Under the pieces are notes generated by a model. It worked only from the letters and a program-made list of their open reading frames with translations. It did not search any database and had not been told where the DNA came from. A stretch of DNA of 64,000 nt from CAZIUL01 sp964542475 (GTDB lineage: Bacteria > Planctomycetota > B15-G4 > CAYZWU01): contig CAZIUL010000010.1 in NCBI GenBank assembly GCA_964542475.1, positions 1 to 64,000 of the forward strand, written 5' to 3'. Made by a program: the position numbers and the translations under genes. Of the stretch, positions 8,186 through 16,263 are shown piece by piece (the first letter of the stretch is position 1; each line of letters begins with the position of its first letter).

Positions 8186-8937
8186 ACCGGGCCATGAGCG
8201 CTGTAAAGACCCTTTATCAATCATCAAGAGACAAAGCAAGCAGCGACAGGATGATCACCGATTACCTGCCGCTTGTGAGGCATATTGTGGGTCGCCTCCC
8301 GGTTCTGCTCCCCTCTTTCATGGACCGCGACGACATGATCGGTGTTGGTGTCCTTGGTCTCATGAATGCGGCAAAAACATATGATCCCGACATGGGCGCA
8401 TCGTTCAAGACCTATGCCTATATCAACATAAAAGGAGCGATCCTCGACGAGCTCAGGCATCATGACATTGTACCGCGTTCGATGCGCGACAAGATAAAAA
8501 AAATGGATGAGGCGACCGAGAAGCTGATCGAAAAAAACGGCTGCATCCCAACGCCCGAAGAGATAGCGGACGAAGCCGGAATCCCGTTGAAATCGATAGA
8601 TGCGCTGATGGTTTCTTCCGGGACGGTTTCCCTGCTCTCCATCAACGAAAAACGCGAAGGAACCGGCGGTGCGCACAGCTTCCTGGATTCTCTCACAGAC
8701 ACGAAAGATAATGACCCCGCAGCCGTTGCTCAGAAATCCGAGCAAAAGGAGCTGCTGATAATTGCGATCTCCAGACTGCCTGAAATAGAGCGCCAGGTGG
8801 TTTTCCTCTATTACAACAAGAACATGCTGCTCAAAGAAATCGGCGCTGTCCTCGATGTCAGCGAATCCAGGATATGTCAGGTCCTGAGCAGGGCCCACTT
8901 TCTTCTGAACAAGGAAATCGTAAACATGGGAGGCTAA
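8182..8937 (+). CDS. fliA: Flagellar sigma factor sigma-28 (FliA)
   Basis: A 251-residue sigma-70-family protein of FliA/WhiG type. Region 2 is clear (LVRHIVGRLPVLLPSF, DDMIGVGVLGLMNAAKTYDP, FKTYAYINIKGAILDELR). Region 3 follows (PTPEEIADEAGI), then region 4 (LPEIERQVVFLYYNKN, LKEIGAVLDVSESRICQVLSRA) with its helix-turn-helix. FliA directs late flagellar promoters. The start overlaps the upstream stop by four bases. A FlgM-like candidate lies 2.1 kb downstream on the other strand. Confidence 0.95.
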   Translation: MNRAMSAVKTLYQSSRDKASSDRMITDYLPLVRHIVGRLPVLLPSFMDRDDMIGVGVLGLMNAAKTYDPDMGASFKTYAYINIKGAILDELRHHDIVPRSMRDKIKKMDEATEKLIEKNGCIPTPEEIADEAGIPLKSIDALMVSSGTVSLLSINEKREGTGGAHSFLDSLTDTKDNDPAAVAQKSEQKELLIIAISRLPEIERQVVFLYYNKNMLLKEIGAVLDVSESRICQVLSRAHFLLNKEIVNMGG

Positions 8938-8940
8938 AAA

Positions 8941-9168
8941 ATGCCTGATGAACTCGGCATAGGCAGGATCAAGCGCCTCGACGACCATCCATCAAGGAAC
9001 GGACACAGGAAAAATGGAGGAAAGGGGAAGAAGTTTTCTTTGGATAACGTGGATAAAGACGAAAAAAGGAAGGTAAAGAATAAACGATCCGGACCGGTAT
9101 CCGGCAAGGAGAACAGCTCCCCTGCCACTGAAGGCCCTGAAGAGGGAAAAATCGATATCATCGTGTAG
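8941..9168 (+). CDS. Small basic, probably disordered protein after fliA
   Basis: A 75-residue protein very rich in Lys, Arg, Gly and Ser and without hydrophobic segments. It is likely disordered apart from a C-terminal hydrophobic tail, KIDIIV. The start follows a GGAGG site located at the very end of fliA, only three bases after its stop, so it is almost certainly co-expressed with the sigma factor. No family was recognised. A tail of this kind could be a short binding motif. Confidence 0.6.
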   Translation: MPDELGIGRIKRLDDHPSRNGHRKNGGKGKKFSLDNVDKDEKRKVKNKRSGPVSGKENSSPATEGPEEGKIDIIV

Positions 9169-9191
9169 CTTGTGCGAATGTTTAGCACAAG
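9169..9191 (+). promoter_or_regulatory. Perfect 7-bp hairpin after the small gene
   Basis: CTTGTGC pairs perfectly with GCACAAG across a nine-base loop, directly after the stop codon ending at 9168. There is no T-tract, so it is more likely an mRNA stability or processing structure than a classical terminator. Confidence 0.4.
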
Positions 9192-9245
9192 GTTCCTGGT
9201 CCGGGCGGCAAAACATCTATCTGTTTCGAAAAGGACAAACCGGCA

Positions 9246-9476
9246 ATGACTTCGGAAAAGCGCAAGGTGCGTGTAATCAGACAGGGTAGCAATGTAAAAG
9301 GTATCCCTGTCCTCGTAGGGGGGGCAGCACCCGCTCCAAAAGACAAAAACAGGGCCAGGGCTCGCCTGTCAAAGGATAAAAACGGACAAACCACCATAGA
9401 AGTCGAATGCGCGTGCGGAAACAAGATTGTTATCGAATGCGAGCTTGGAGAGAGTTCGAGTTCGGGTCAAACCTGA
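9246..9476 (+). CDS. Small CxCG protein, unknown function
   Basis: A 76-residue protein. The N-terminal half is basic and low in complexity (APAPKDKNRARARLSK). The C-terminal half is a beta-like segment EVECACGNKIVIECELGE with three cysteines arranged C-x-C-G-(x)7-C. This could bind a metal, possibly as an intermolecular zinc ribbon, but that is inference. It sits in the fliA operon between two other small genes. No family was recognised. Confidence 0.55.
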   Translation: MTSEKRKVRVIRQGSNVKGIPVLVGGAAPAPKDKNRARARLSKDKNGQTTIEVECACGNKIVIECELGESSSSGQT

Positions 9477-9561
9477 TGTTTTATCCCGTGCTATACAGCC
9501 CTGGCGGTTTGCCTTGATAAAAAAAAAAGGGCCCTCCGGGAACAGCAAATAGGAGAATCAA

Positions 9562-10101
9562 ATGAAGAACATCCTGAATGAAAAAGCCGGAACAAGGAAA
9601 GCCATGAAACAAGCGAGCGCCTCGGTCATGCTGATCTGCTGCATTTTCGGATGCGCCGCACCGGACCGGGAAAGCGAAGCGCCGATTGTCTGCAAACCGC
9701 ACTATCTGGACGACGGATCAACCATCTCTGTGGATGATACGTTTTTCAGCGAAAATGACGGCAGCGGTCCAAGCCTTCTCGAAAGGCTGAAGAACTTGTC
9801 AGAAAAATTCGACGCCGAAAGCGAAAAGAACGCGCTTCTCGCACAGGAACTGGTAAACACGCGTGATGCGAGAGACCGGCTGAAGGAAGAGCTTGACGCG
9901 ACGAAAAACCGGTCCATCAGCTTGAGCGAAGAGATCGCGGCCTTGAAGATGAGCCTTTCCAGCCAGGAAAACAGTCTGTCCATGGCATACAGGGAAAAAA
10001 AAGACCTCATGGAGAAACTGGTAAACCTCCAGATTGAAAAAGCCAATCTCGAAAAAGAGCTGCTCAAGATCAAGATCGCCGCTTTCTCCGACGGAATGTA
10101 A
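9562..10101 (+). CDS. Coiled-coil lipoprotein
   Basis: A 179-residue protein with an N-terminal signal ending in a lipobox-like CIFGC-AAP, so the mature N-terminus would be a lipidated Cys near residue 31. Residues about 70-170 form a long heptad-rich coiled coil (LEKELLKIKI at its end). The ATG at 9562 has a good AGGAG site six bases upstream; an internal Met at residue 15 would give a more compact signal. It is a periplasm-facing lipoprotein of unknown role in the fliA operon, and might be a flagellar envelope component. Confidence 0.65.
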   Translation: MKNILNEKAGTRKAMKQASASVMLICCIFGCAAPDRESEAPIVCKPHYLDDGSTISVDDTFFSENDGSGPSLLERLKNLSEKFDAESEKNALLAQELVNTRDARDRLKEELDATKNRSISLSEEIAALKMSLSSQENSLSMAYREKKDLMEKLVNLQIEKANLEKELLKIKIAAFSDGM

Positions 10102-10146
10102 TAACCCCGAATGTTGTGCCCTGAGTCAAGACACGGAGTTTCGAAA

Positions 10147-10842
10147 ATGAACCGATCATCCAACAGACCGGGACTACGCATCGAGCCCGTCCTCCTTCCA
10201 TGTCCGGCCTTACTTCTCCTGATGGTTCTCATCACATCCCCTTGCTGCGGCATCTTCTCAGCAACGCCCCCTCCAAAGCTGGACATCGATGCCCGCATCT
10301 ATCCGGCAGACGAATACACAGCTGTGAAGCGGGTCCTTTTTCTTCCGTTTTCCAATGAAACATCTTACAAGAATCAGGGCGAAATAGTGGAAGAAGCCTT
10401 TGCGCGGGAGTTCACCGAGCGAGGCTGTTTCGAAGTTGTGAACCTTCCTCCTGAGGATGAAAAGCTAGCGCAAGCCCTGAACCCTCAAAGCAGGGGAACC
10501 TTCTCGTTGACGGTGTTGATAGAGCTCGGCGAATACTACAAGGTGGACGCTGTTCTCCTGGGATGTTTGAGGATGTATGAACCCTATCCCCCTCCGATGA
10601 TCAGCCTGAAGGCGGACCTCATCGCCGTACACAACGGCGAAATCCTGCGGACGGTGAGCGGGCTTCTCGATGCAGGCAAGGAAAATGTTGCAAGGGATAT
10701 CTCACTCTACTACTCAACCCACTGCTCTCAGGACGACTCCCTGTTCGAATGGCACAAGGTCACGAGCTCGCCAAGCATGTATGCCGATTATGCGTGCCAC
10801 CGGATCATCAAAGCGATGTACCCGGAGACGGGTAGGCTTTAG
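10147..10842 (+). CDS. Exported CsgG/FlgO-like envelope protein
   Basis: A 231-residue exported protein. A long signal peptide ends near PCCGIFSA; the lipobox is imperfect, so lipidation is uncertain. The body starts with VKRVLFLPFSNETSYKNQG followed by a helix and a beta strand (RGCFEVVN), the pattern found in CsgG, LpoB, FlgO and FlgT-type proteins that build on a TolB-like N-domain. By position, last of the fliA operon, an outer-membrane flagellar or secretion role is plausible but unproven. The frame is open to 10111, but MNRSS at 10147 gives the better signal sequence. Confidence 0.6.
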   Translation: MNRSSNRPGLRIEPVLLPCPALLLLMVLITSPCCGIFSATPPPKLDIDARIYPADEYTAVKRVLFLPFSNETSYKNQGEIVEEAFAREFTERGCFEVVNLPPEDEKLAQALNPQSRGTFSLTVLIELGEYYKVDAVLLGCLRMYEPYPPPMISLKADLIAVHNGEILRTVSGLLDAGKENVARDISLYYSTHCSQDDSLFEWHKVTSSPSMYADYACHRIIKAMYPETGRL

Positions 10843-10932
10843 GACAGACAGAAAGAAGAGGGAACCACGGACGAGCACGGATAGTTATTATAATGCCTTT
10901 CTTTCCCACCTTTCACCTGTGTGAATTCCGAA

Positions 10933-10958
10933 GAAGGCGAAAAATTTTTCGCCCCTAC
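10933..10958. repeat. GTAGGGGCGAA-type palindrome, copy 1
   Basis: The core 10936-10953 is a perfect 18-base palindrome (GGCGAAAAA/TTTTTCGCC). Read on the minus strand with its flank it begins GTAGGGGCGAA, the same as the element at 16007-16036. It lies between two convergent genes, so it may also terminate transcription from either side. Confidence 0.6.
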
Positions 10959-11016
10959 GTTAACAAACGGGGCCGATTAAATGATTCTGGATAAGAGTTA
11001 GCGGGGGTGGGAGGGA

Positions 11017-11430
11017 TTAGTCGATTTCAAGGCCATCGATGCTTTCATTGAGAAGGATTGATTCCGCGGTTTTCTCGAGCTCCTGGTCGTTGTCGTAAGC
11101 CCTTCTCATTATGAGTATTCTGGCTGCCTCGATCCGCCTGCCGATCTCATCCTTCTGCTCTTTTATCTTATCGATCAGTTCGGAGATTCTTTCCCTGAGT
11201 TCGGACTCGTTCAACGAAATCTCGACCAGATCCTGCTTTTTCTCCATCAGAGCTTCTACCAAGTCAGCTTTTTCCGCCATGGTTGCTTCTTTGGAACCTT
11301 CAACCTTGGCCAAATCAAGAAGACTATTCTTGGATCCCTCAGCCTCACCAGCATTGGTATTTCGCGGTTTAGACTTGTTTAAGTCTTTATAAGATGGCTT
11401 GTTAAGTCCATTGACGTGCTCGACGGACAT
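11017..11430 (-). CDS. flgM: FlgM-like anti-sigma-28 candidate
   Basis: A 137-residue, highly charged, helical protein. Its C-terminal part reads RIEAARILIMRRAYDNDQE and then LEKTAESIL, matching the FlgM pattern R-x-x-x-A/I-x-x-x-I-x-x-x-x-Y-(x)n-A-E-x-I/L-L. FlgM binds and silences FliA until the hook is finished, then is exported. The gene has a good AGTGGAG ribosome site and a sigma-28-like promoter at 11499-11525, as expected for flgM. It is about 40 residues longer than enterobacterial FlgM and diverges from fliK. The assignment is inferred from motif plus context. Confidence 0.55.
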   Translation of the reverse strand: MSVEHVNGLNKPSYKDLNKSKPRNTNAGEAEGSKNSLLDLAKVEGSKEATMAEKADLVEALMEKKQDLVEISLNESELRERISELIDKIKEQKDEIGRRIEAARILIMRRAYDNDQELEKTAESILLNESIDGLEID

Positions 11431-11791
11431 TTTTTCATCTCCACTTGTTCCCCTGGTATACGGAACTTGTGCTCTATCCTATTTTTCTGTCATCTGCATT
11501 ATAGGAACTATTCGGAACAACTTTAGGGATCCACGGCGGAAATAATAAGAATTTTTTTCAGAGCCGCTGCGCGCAGGGATTCCTTTTTTTCCTTCCTGAT
11601 GACTATCCTTTCAGGATCCGATGTGCAAGCACGCTCTCGCATCTTTGGTCAGCCATATATATCGCATTTATAATCAAAGGCTTACGAATAACATTGTTTT
11701 TTTAAAAACACTGCCTCCCCCCAAAGGAATGGCCTTTGCATAAAGACGCAGCCTGGAAATGGACCGCATAACAGGAGTCCAGGAGGTATAT
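11431..11791. other. Divergent intergenic region, flgM-like / fliK
   Basis: 361 bp with no gene. It contains the minus-strand sigma-28-like promoter listed next, an AT-rich stretch at 11545-11600, and a 6-bp inverted repeat TCCTGA/TCAGGA around 11595-11620. I found no convincing plus-strand promoter for fliK. Confidence 0.5.
11499..11525 (-). promoter_or_regulatory. Sigma-28-type promoter for the FlgM-like gene
   Basis: On the minus strand: TAAAGTTG, 11 bases, TCCTATAA. This matches the enterobacterial sigma-28 consensus TAAAGTTT-N11-GCCGATAA at 7/8 and 6/8 positions with exact spacing. A TATAAT box is embedded, so housekeeping sigma might also use it. The expected start of transcription is about 60 bases before the ATG at 11430. 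Confidence 0.6.
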
Positions 11792-13222
11792 ATGGAAATA
11801 AATCTGCTCATGCAAGGCGTTCAAAAAAAGATCCAGGACGGAAAAAGTCTGGACATACAAAAGATGCATGAAGGGCAGGAGTTCGGAAAGGTCATGGAAG
11901 ATATCGTCTCTCCAACCGAAGCACCTCACCTCGTTTTGCCTGGCAACGAAATCCTCGAGTTAATCAACAGCCAGCTTGGCACCAGCGGTCTGGTAGGCTT
12001 TTACACGCTTGAACAGGGTTCGCTTCAATGGTACGGGCCTCCATTGATGTTTATTGAAGGCTGCACGACCGCAGAAGGCTCGAGCATTGAGGGAGCAGCG
12101 TACCCCATGCTAGGTTCCGTCGGCTGCGAAGCAACAGCGCCTGTTGAGGAAGAAGGGGCTGTGATAAAAAGCACACTAGGGAACAACCAGAAGACAGCCG
12201 GAGGGGAGGTCCATCCGCTGTCGATCCAGGAAACCACGGGTAAAACGGGGAACACACAAAACCCGGGCTCCTCGCAAACCGCGGCATCAATTGCCAACGA
12301 GCAGCAAGTGCCGCTGGAAACCATCGTCGGCCTGAGCGGAAAAGGTAATGCTGACAAAGGCTCCGGCCTCTTGGATACGGCCCTGTCAAAAACAATGAAA
12401 ACCGGGATAAACCCGGTAAACCAGGCTCCTGTTGAAAACGGGAGCTCCAATCAACCGGCACTCTCTCTCGAAGGAGAAGGGTCTGGAAACAGAAACGGAC
12501 AGGGCATCACAAGCTTCCTTCAGGGCTTCGGTAACAGCACGCCAAAAGAAAACCTGGCCGATCTAAATGAACGCTCTGCAAGCCTGAACATGCCCCTGCC
12601 GAGCTCATCCGCTGACAGCAGCCGACAGATCTCTCCGGTTCTTAACACACCGGAGCCCCTATCCTCGGAAGGAAGCCCCTCGCTTCTGGAAGCGCCGGGA
12701 ACGAAGGGGGCTGACAACCCGCTTTCAGGAAGCGAAACGAGCCGGGTCGATCCGGGGCTCTCTTCGTTTGCCAGAGAAATCTCCGAAAAACACTGCATTC
12801 AGGATCTCCAAACACACATCATGGACCAGATCCGCATCAATGTGAACAAAGCGAACAACCAGGCCAGAATCTTTTTGCATCCGCCTGAGCTCGGGCACAT
12901 CCAGATCAATCTGTCCATGGAGGGCAACCGGTTGACCGTGCATATAGAGGCCAGGGAAGCGCTGGTCTCCCACCTGCTGGAGCAGGACATCCAACAGCTG
13001 AAAAACACGCTCTCAAGCGCCGGCATTGAAGTCGACGAGTTCGATATCCGTTCAAAGAACAACAGGCAGCAGGCGGAAAAGGGAGCTGATTCTTCACGCT
13101 CCAAGTTCGAAGGGCCTGGAGAGGAAGATGGAGAAGATGATGAAAAAAGCAATCATTCGCCGGTACACCAGGGACCGGTAAGATTGAGCGAAAGCCCGGA
13201 TGGAGTTGACTATCTGGTTTAG
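11792..13222 (+). CDS. fliK: Hook-length control protein FliK
   Basis: A 476-residue protein. The long N-terminal and central part is low-complexity, Gly/Ser/Pro/Asn-rich, as expected for the stretched ruler region. The C-terminal domain (about residues 345-430) has the Flg_hook signature ARIFLHPPELGHIQINLSM that contacts FlhB to switch export specificity. The ATG at 11792 sits six bases after a perfect AGGAGG; an upstream in-frame ATG lacks such a site. It heads the fliK-flgD-flgE cluster. FlhB here carries an NPTT variant motif, which may matter for the interaction. Confidence 0.9.
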   Translation: MEINLLMQGVQKKIQDGKSLDIQKMHEGQEFGKVMEDIVSPTEAPHLVLPGNEILELINSQLGTSGLVGFYTLEQGSLQWYGPPLMFIEGCTTAEGSSIEGAAYPMLGSVGCEATAPVEEEGAVIKSTLGNNQKTAGGEVHPLSIQETTGKTGNTQNPGSSQTAASIANEQQVPLETIVGLSGKGNADKGSGLLDTALSKTMKTGINPVNQAPVENGSSNQPALSLEGEGSGNRNGQGITSFLQGFGNSTPKENLADLNERSASLNMPLPSSSADSSRQISPVLNTPEPLSSEGSPSLLEAPGTKGADNPLSGSETSRVDPGLSSFAREISEKHCIQDLQTHIMDQIRINVNKANNQARIFLHPPELGHIQINLSMEGNRLTVHIEAREALVSHLLEQDIQQLKNTLSSAGIEVDEFDIRSKNNRQQAEKGADSSRSKFEGPGEEDGEDDEKSNHSPVHQGPVRLSESPDGVDYLV

Positions 13223-13301
13223 CGCTCTTGATGAGCAGCGAAAACAGAATGCTTATAGAAACAAAACGTTCATCTGAACACAGCATGAAAGGACAAGATG
13301 G

Positions 13302-13748
13302 ATGGACATTACAGAGATTCTGAACATGAACGGATCCGCCCTCGGCATGGACAGCACCAGCAAGGCCAATGAAACCCTGGGCAAAGAGGATTTCCTTACC
13401 CTTCTGGTAACACAGCTTCAAAACCAGGATCCTTTCAAGCCCGTAGAGAACACGGAGTTCGTTGCCCAGCTGGCACAGTTCTCCTCTCTGGAGCTGTCGC
13501 AAAACACGAATGACAGCATAAACAACCTTGCCGCACTCCAGGAAGAGTCGCTAAAGCTAACCAACCTGTCCGAGGGAGCGGCCCTCATCGGAAAAGATGT
13601 GGAATTCTACGATCCCATGACAGGGAGCATTTCATCGGGGAAGGTCGATGCCGTCGAGCTGATCAACGGCCAGATCATACTGAACATTGGAGATCAAAAG
13701 ACCCTGCTTGCCGGAGTGTTGAAGGTGAGCGGAAATACGGGAGCATAA
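13302..13748 (+). CDS. flgD: Hook-cap protein FlgD (short form)
   Basis: A 148-residue protein with the conserved FlgD N-terminal block LGKEDFLTLLVTQLQNQDP followed by EFVAQLAQFSSLE. FlgD caps the growing hook and guides FlgE assembly. At 148 residues it is shorter than enterobacterial FlgD (about 230): it keeps a small beta domain (GKDVEFYDPMTGSISSGKV) but lacks the complete FlgD-Ig/Tudor pair. Good AAAGGA ribosome site. It lies between fliK and flgE. Confidence 0.93.
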   Translation: MDITEILNMNGSALGMDSTSKANETLGKEDFLTLLVTQLQNQDPFKPVENTEFVAQLAQFSSLELSQNTNDSINNLAALQEESLKLTNLSEGAALIGKDVEFYDPMTGSISSGKVDAVELINGQIILNIGDQKTLLAGVLKVSGNTGA

Positions 13749-13833
13749 GCACTTTTTTCCAGTGCACCGTCAAGCTCCCGCTACAAGAAATAAAAATCGT
13801 TTTAACACCATATTTAAACTCGGAGAGAATAAG

Positions 13834-15777
13834 ATGCTGAACTCGCTGCAATCAGGATTGTCCGGCCTCAAGGTACACCAGACCTACCTGGACGTCATCG
13901 GAAACAACCTGGCAAACGCCAACACCCCCGGTTTCAAGTCGTCGAGAATCACCTTCGCGGACCTTTTCTCAGAAACCATCAAAAACTCGACAATGCCCAC
14001 GTCAACGACCGGAGGGCAGAACCCAAGCCAGATAGGAATGGGTGCCAAGGTGGGGTCCATCGATGTTGCAATGACCCAGGGCGCCGTGCTTTCAACGGGC
14101 AGGCCGTTCGACCTGGGGATTCAGGGAGAAGGGTTCTTCGTGCTCTCTGACGGGACCACAGACTACTACACTCGCTCCGGCGCCATGGGTATAGACGGAG
14201 ACAGCTACCTTGTAAACCTATCAAACGGTATGCGTGTTCAATCGAACACGCTTCAGGACATTCAGATCGACTCAGACATCTCGCTGGCCCCTATGGCCAC
14301 CGGCAACATCGGCTTTTCAGGCAGCCTTCCCGCTCTGGTCACAGGTCCGATTGCAGAGGTCATAACACCAAACTCACCGCTGTATGAGGGTACAGCCGCC
14401 CAGATATCCGGTTCGAGCGCGGCATCGTTCACGCTTGCTGACGGCGATACAATGACATTGCGCGTCAACAGCGGATCCGCCCAGGAAATCGAATTTCTGG
14501 CTGCGGATTTCACCGCCATAGGAGCGGATATCACCAACTGTACAGCTGCCGAGATAGCGACGGTGATCAACAACCTCGGCCTTTCCGGTTTCACCGCGTC
14601 GGCAAACGCTAACGCCCTTGTGCTCACAACGGAGAACACCGGCGATGCCGCCAGCCTGGACATCGATGACGGCACCGGGACACCGGCCTCGACATTGGGC
14701 CTTTCCCTGTCAATGGTTTCCGGTACCCAGACTGCCGCCGGCGAAAACACGGTTCTCAACGACCTGGTATCCAACACATCCGATTACCAGAACGGAGATA
14801 TGATATCGATCCAGGGAACAGATGCGAGTGGACTGGTTTTACAGGACTACTTCACCTATGGCGCGGACGGAACGACCTTGGGAGAGCTCAGGGACCACAT
14901 ATCGAGCCTCTATGACGATGCGACATGCACCTTGGACACCAACGGCAACCTGGTTCTCACCGCGGACAACGCTGGAGAAAGCGCGCTGTCCCTGTTCGTG
15001 CACGACCATGAGACCTCAATGGGGACCACGCTCTGGCCAAACTTCTCCGTGACAACGGATGGAACAGCCAGTGACCAGGTGACAACATCCGTGTCAGTGT
15101 TCGACAGCATGGGTGTAACACACACGCTGACCCTCACATTTGTGCGAAACGGTGATTCTGAGCGCACCTGGGACATCCAGGCCGAGCTTCAGGAAGGAGA
15201 CGGTGTGGTGGTCAACAACACGGTCGATGCGGTCAGGTTCAACGAGGACGGCTCTTTTGCCGCGGTGCTCGGAGGTGGAAACTCCATTGATATCCAGTTC
15301 ACCGGCCTTAACACGAGCCAGAACATCATCTTCGACTTCGGTACCCAGTCCAAGTTCGACGGGCTGACACAGGTCGGAGACACGGGATCGGTTCAGATCA
15401 GCAGCCACGACGGGTACGGGGCAGGAAGCCTTGCTTCCATGTCCATCGAATCGACCGGCAACATCATAGGCCACTTTTCCAACGGCCAGTTCCAGACGCT
15501 CGGGCAGATCGGACTGGCCACGTTCAGCAACGCAAGCGGACTCGAAAAGGAAGGGGACTCGCTCTTTGCAGAGTCCGTCAACTCCGGAACCCGGATCCTG
15601 TCCCTCCCTGACACCGGAGCCGCGGGAAGGATCCTGGCTGGAACGCTCGAACACAGCAACGTGGACATCGGCCAGGAATTCGTCTCACTAATCGAGGCAC
15701 AGAGAGGGTTCCAGGCAAACGCCAGGATCATCACGACCATCGATGAGGTGCTGGCCGAGATGGTGAACCTGGTGTAG
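13834..15777 (+). CDS. flgE: Flagellar hook protein FlgE
   Basis: A 647-residue hook protein. The N-terminal rod-family block has HQTYLDVIGNNLANANTPGF, and the C-terminal block ends EFVSLIEAQRGFQANARII. Both helices form the hook's inner tube. The middle is expanded compared with the 400-residue Salmonella protein and includes a flagellin-hook-IN-like module (about residues 210-295, ending ASTLGLS) that recurs in FlgK. The ATG at 13834 follows CGGAGAG; longer in-frame starts lack a site. A 181-bp palindromic repeat begins 12 bases after the stop. Confidence 0.95.
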   Translation: MLNSLQSGLSGLKVHQTYLDVIGNNLANANTPGFKSSRITFADLFSETIKNSTMPTSTTGGQNPSQIGMGAKVGSIDVAMTQGAVLSTGRPFDLGIQGEGFFVLSDGTTDYYTRSGAMGIDGDSYLVNLSNGMRVQSNTLQDIQIDSDISLAPMATGNIGFSGSLPALVTGPIAEVITPNSPLYEGTAAQISGSSAASFTLADGDTMTLRVNSGSAQEIEFLAADFTAIGADITNCTAAEIATVINNLGLSGFTASANANALVLTTENTGDAASLDIDDGTGTPASTLGLSLSMVSGTQTAAGENTVLNDLVSNTSDYQNGDMISIQGTDASGLVLQDYFTYGADGTTLGELRDHISSLYDDATCTLDTNGNLVLTADNAGESALSLFVHDHETSMGTTLWPNFSVTTDGTASDQVTTSVSVFDSMGVTHTLTLTFVRNGDSERTWDIQAELQEGDGVVVNNTVDAVRFNEDGSFAAVLGGGNSIDIQFTGLNTSQNIIFDFGTQSKFDGLTQVGDTGSVQISSHDGYGAGSLASMSIESTGNIIGHFSNGQFQTLGQIGLATFSNASGLEKEGDSLFAESVNSGTRILSLPDTGAAGRILAGTLEHSNVDIGQEFVSLIEAQRGFQANARIITTIDEVLAEMVNLV

Positions 15778-15788
15778 GGAAGAAGGCG

Positions 15789-15969
15789 TTAGTCCGCTTA
15801 TTTCATACACTTCGTCGCGAGGTGCCGTAAACTGTGATGTGGCAAGGCGCATGTCAGGAGACGACCGCAGGCCTGTTCTTACAGGTTGAGGATCGTCTCC
15901 TGGCATGAGACGCAGCATGATTGCAGTTTACGGTGCCGCAGCAGAAGAGGATGAAATATGCGGGCTAGG
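15789..15969. repeat. 181-bp palindromic repeat, copy A
   Basis: Nearly the whole element is one inverted repeat. The left arm (TTAG, CCGCTTATTTCAT, GCCGTAAACTG, CAGGAGACGA) pairs with the right arm in reverse, and the centre is CCTGT-TCTT-ACAGG. Ends are inverted copies of a CTARCCCGCWTATTTCAT-type sequence. It matches copy B at 49174-49354 closely and at equal length. It could be a non-autonomous mobile palindrome (MITE-like) or a structured RNA element; no transposase is nearby. Confidence 0.8.
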
Positions 15970-16006
15970 CATCAGGAAGAGTAGGCGCTAGGAAAAAGGA
16001 GGGCAT

Positions 16007-16036
16007 GTAGGGGCGAATAATTATTCGCCCTTCCGG
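16007..16036. repeat. GTAGGGGCGAA-type palindrome, copy 2
   Basis: The core 16011-16030 is a perfect 20-base palindrome, GGGCGAATAA followed by its reverse complement. With flanks GTAG and TTCC it matches the element at 10933-10958 read on the opposite strand. Confidence 0.6.
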
Positions 16037-16247
16037 CCCTTGCGAATCGATCCCCACCCCCTTCGCGGGGCAGCCGGGCTCGGTCCGTCCATTGGTAAGA
16101 AAAACTTTCACCCGCCTTTGGGAAAGGTTTTCCTTTCCCGGCACTCCCCCAATCGGCACACGGTTTCACCGTTTTGCCGGCACCCTATAACCGATTGATA
16201 TAGCCAAGGTTAAGAATTTTTATTTTTCCCGGATTTTCACGGCCTTT

Positions 16248-16263
16248 AGGCAATGAAGTTGCA
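16248..16263 (+). promoter_or_regulatory. Sigma-54-like promoter before flgF
   Basis: AGGCAA-TGAAG-TTGCA matches the -24/-12 consensus TGGCAC-N5-TTGCW with correct 10-base spacing between the GG and GC dinucleotides, and mismatches only at the first and last bases of the -24 box. It lies 72 bases before the flgF start. A sigma-54 activator gene in the same window (40187-41584) makes the site plausible. Confidence 0.5.

Noticed and set aside
11727..11740. TGGCCTTTGC resembling a sigma-54 site before fliK
   Set aside because: The GG and GC dinucleotides are too close for sigma-54 binding.
13744..13765. Possible terminator after flgD (GCAC...GTGC with a T-run)
   Set aside because: The stem is only four base pairs and the T-run lies in the loop, so it is unlikely to terminate transcription.
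15965..16169. Two short minus-strand frames in the flgE-flgF spacer
   Set aside because: They cover palindromes and a hairpin, lack ribosome sites and show no protein-like composition.
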